A DNA stretch of 7,546 nt. It comes from Microbacterium sp. Lineage in GTDB: Bacteria > Actinomycetota > Actinomycetes > Actinomycetales > Microbacteriaceae. Shown here piece by piece: positions 6,067-7,546 of this stretch; the first letter of the stretch is position 1; each line of letters starts with the position of its first letter. Made by a program: the position numbers and the translations under genes. The notes under the pieces are model-generated. The model worked only from the letters and a program-made list of their open reading frames with translations, ran no database searches and was not told where the DNA came from. Location: positions 1 through 7,546 of the forward strand of contig QFPD01000092.1 in assembly GCA_003248845.1 (NCBI GenBank), in the 5' to 3' direction.

Positions 6067-7546
6067 TTACGCCTCGATGACGAGCGGAACGATCATGGGC
6101 CGGCGGCGCAGCTGCTGGTTGACCCACCGGCCGATCGTGCGGCGAACGACCTGCGACAGCGCGTGCGTGTCGCGCACGCCCGACTGCGCCGCCTCGGTGA
6201 GCGCCGCGGCGATCTTCGGCTTGACCGAGTCGAAGACGCTGTCGTCCTCGGCGAAGCCGCGCGCGTGGATCTCCGGGCCCGTGATGATGCGGCCGGTCGC
6301 CGAGTCGACGACGACGATCACGGAGATGAACCCCTCCTCGCCCAGGATGCGGCGGTCCTTGAGATCGGCGTCGGTAATCTCGCCGACCGTCGAGCCGTCG
6401 ACGTAGACGAAACCGAGGTCGAGCTGACCGACGACCTTCGCGACGCCGTCACGGAGGTCGACGACCGTGCCGTTCTCGGCGATGATCGTGTTCTCCGCCG
6501 GGATGCCGGTGTCCTGCGCGAGCTTCGCATTCGCCATGAGATGCCGGTATTCGCCGTGCACGGGCATGACGTTGCGAGGCTGCAGGATGTTGTAGCAGTA
6601 AAGGAGCTCGCCGGCCGCGGCGTGGCCCGAGACGTGCACCTTCGCATTGCCCTTGTGTACGACGTTCGCGCCGAGTTTCGTCAGCCCGTCGATCACGCGG
6701 TAGACGGCGTTCTCATTGCCCGGGATGAGGCTCGAGGCGAGGATGACCGTGTCGCCCTCGCCGATCTCGATCGCATGGTCCATATTGGCCATGCGCGAGA
6801 GCACCGCCATCGGCTCGCCCTGCGACCCCGTCGACATGTAGACGATCTTGTCGTCGGGGAGGTCTTTCGCCTTCTTGTAGTCGATGAGGACGCCGTCGGG
6901 CACGTGCAGGTATCCGAGGTCTTCCGCGATCGTCATGTTGCGGACCATCGAACGGCCGAGGAACGCGAGGCGTCGCCCGTTCGCGGCGGCGGCGTCGATG
7001 ACCTGCTGCACACGGTGGACGTGGCTCGAGAAGCTCGCGACGATCACGCGACGCGGCGCCTTCGCGATCACCTGGTCGAGCACCGGGCCGATATCGCGCT
7101 CGAGCGGCGTGAAGCCGGGCACGTCGGCGTTGGTCGAGTCGACGAGGAAGAGGTCGACTCCGTCCTCGCCGAGGCTCGCGAACGCGCGCAGATCGGTGAG
7201 GCGCCCGTCGAGGGGCAGCTGGTCCATCTTGAAATCGCCGGTGGCGAGCACCGTCCCGGCATCCGTGTGGATGGCGACGGCCAACGCATCGGGGATCGAG
7301 TGGTTGACCGCGACGAACTCGAGGTCGAACGGGCCGACCTGCTCCTCCTGACCCTCCTCGACGGTCAGCGTGTACGCCTTGATGCGGTGCTCCTTGAGCT
7401 TCGCCTCGACGAGAGCGAGAGTCAGCTGCGAGCCGATGAGCGGGATGTCCTGCTTGAGACGCAGAAGGTAGGGCACGGCTCCGATGTGGTCTTCGTGGCC
7501 GTGCGTCAGGACCAGCCCCACGACGTCGTCGAGGCGATCACGGATC
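6067..7546 (-). CDS. rnj: Ribonuclease J (5' end outside window)
   Basis: RNase J is a zinc-dependent endonuclease and 5'-to-3' exonuclease that processes and degrades mRNA and rRNA precursors in the cytoplasm. The frame runs in from the right edge and gives 492 residues; roughly the first 60-80 are missing relative to the usual ~560. Metallo-beta-lactamase motif HGHEDHIGA is at fragment residues 15-23, GDFKMD at 103-108 and DSTNAD at 136-141. The beta-CASP region includes SFSSHVHRVQQV (171-182), YMSTGSQGEP (236-245), HVSGHAAAGEL (304-314) and MPVHGEYRHL (327-336). The C-terminal domain (about 380-492) includes GPEIHARGF at 423-431. GTG codon 7521 is internal, because the frame continues upstream as VVGL before the His motif and beyond. 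In many actinobacteria dapA lies upstream. The stop is TAA; the GNAT gene follows after 23 bases. Confidence 0.97.
   Translation of the reverse strand, partial: IRDRLDDVVGLVLTHGHEDHIGAVPYLLRLKQDIPLIGSQLTLALVEAKLKEHRIKAYTLTVEEGQEEQVGPFDLEFVAVNHSIPDALAVAIHTDAGTVLATGDFKMDQLPLDGRLTDLRAFASLGEDGVDLFLVDSTNADVPGFTPLERDIGPVLDQVIAKAPRRVIVASFSSHVHRVQQVIDAAAANGRRLAFLGRSMVRNMTIAEDLGYLHVPDGVLIDYKKAKDLPDDKIVYMSTGSQGEPMAVLSRMANMDHAIEIGEGDTVILASSLIPGNENAVYRVIDGLTKLGANVVHKGNAKVHVSGHAAAGELLYCYNILQPRNVMPVHGEYRHLMANAKLAQDTGIPAENTIIAENGTVVDLRDGVAKVVGQLDLGFVYVDGSTVGEITDADLKDRRILGEEGFISVIVVVDSATGRIITGPEIHARGFAEDDSVFDSVKPKIAAALTEAAQSGVRDTHALSQVVRRTIGRWVNQQLRRRPMIVPLVIEA

Overview
The window is a high-GC (roughly two-thirds G+C by eye) chromosomal segment from an actinobacterium. 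Protein sequences and gene order fit Micrococcales, probably Microbacteriaceae such as Microbacterium, but I could not run a search to confirm the genus. All eight recognisable genes lie on the minus strand, so the transcript reads from the right edge to the left: rnj (RNase J, 5' end cut off) > GNAT acetyltransferase > ftsK > pgsA > cinA (C-terminal domain only) > clgR-type regulator > DUF3046 protein > recA (3' end cut off). The rnj/ftsK/pgsA/clgR/DUF3046/recA series is a widely conserved housekeeping block in Actinobacteria.

Layout. Positions 7546-6067 hold RNase J and 6043-5549 a GNAT of unknown substrate. The DNA translocase FtsK occupies 5491-2783, and the phospholipid synthase PgsA and the CinA-type amidohydrolase occupy 2759-1588. 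The genes from rnj to cinA are separated by 57 bp or less, and pgsA and cinA overlap by 3 bases in a GTGA junction, so they can be read as one operon. A 180-bp gap with two perfect or near-perfect inverted repeats then separates cinA from clgR, which probably has its own promoter. clgR and the DUF3046 gene are one base apart. A second gap of 243 bp precedes recA and is the most information-rich noncoding stretch here. It carries an 11/12 match to the actinobacterial LexA (SOS) box, a possible -10 element, several stem-loops including a very GC-rich one, and a strong ribosome binding site.

Function. The block combines RNA turnover (RNase J), chromosome segregation and resolution at division (FtsK), acidic phospholipid synthesis (PgsA), NAD-cycle salvage (CinA/PncC domain), proteolysis and stress control (ClgR) and recombination/SOS response (RecA). 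I see no transposon, phage, CRISPR, toxin-antitoxin or defence genes and no novel multi-gene system. What deserves a second look is regulatory: the structured recA leader, the SOS box, and the inverted repeats before clgR.
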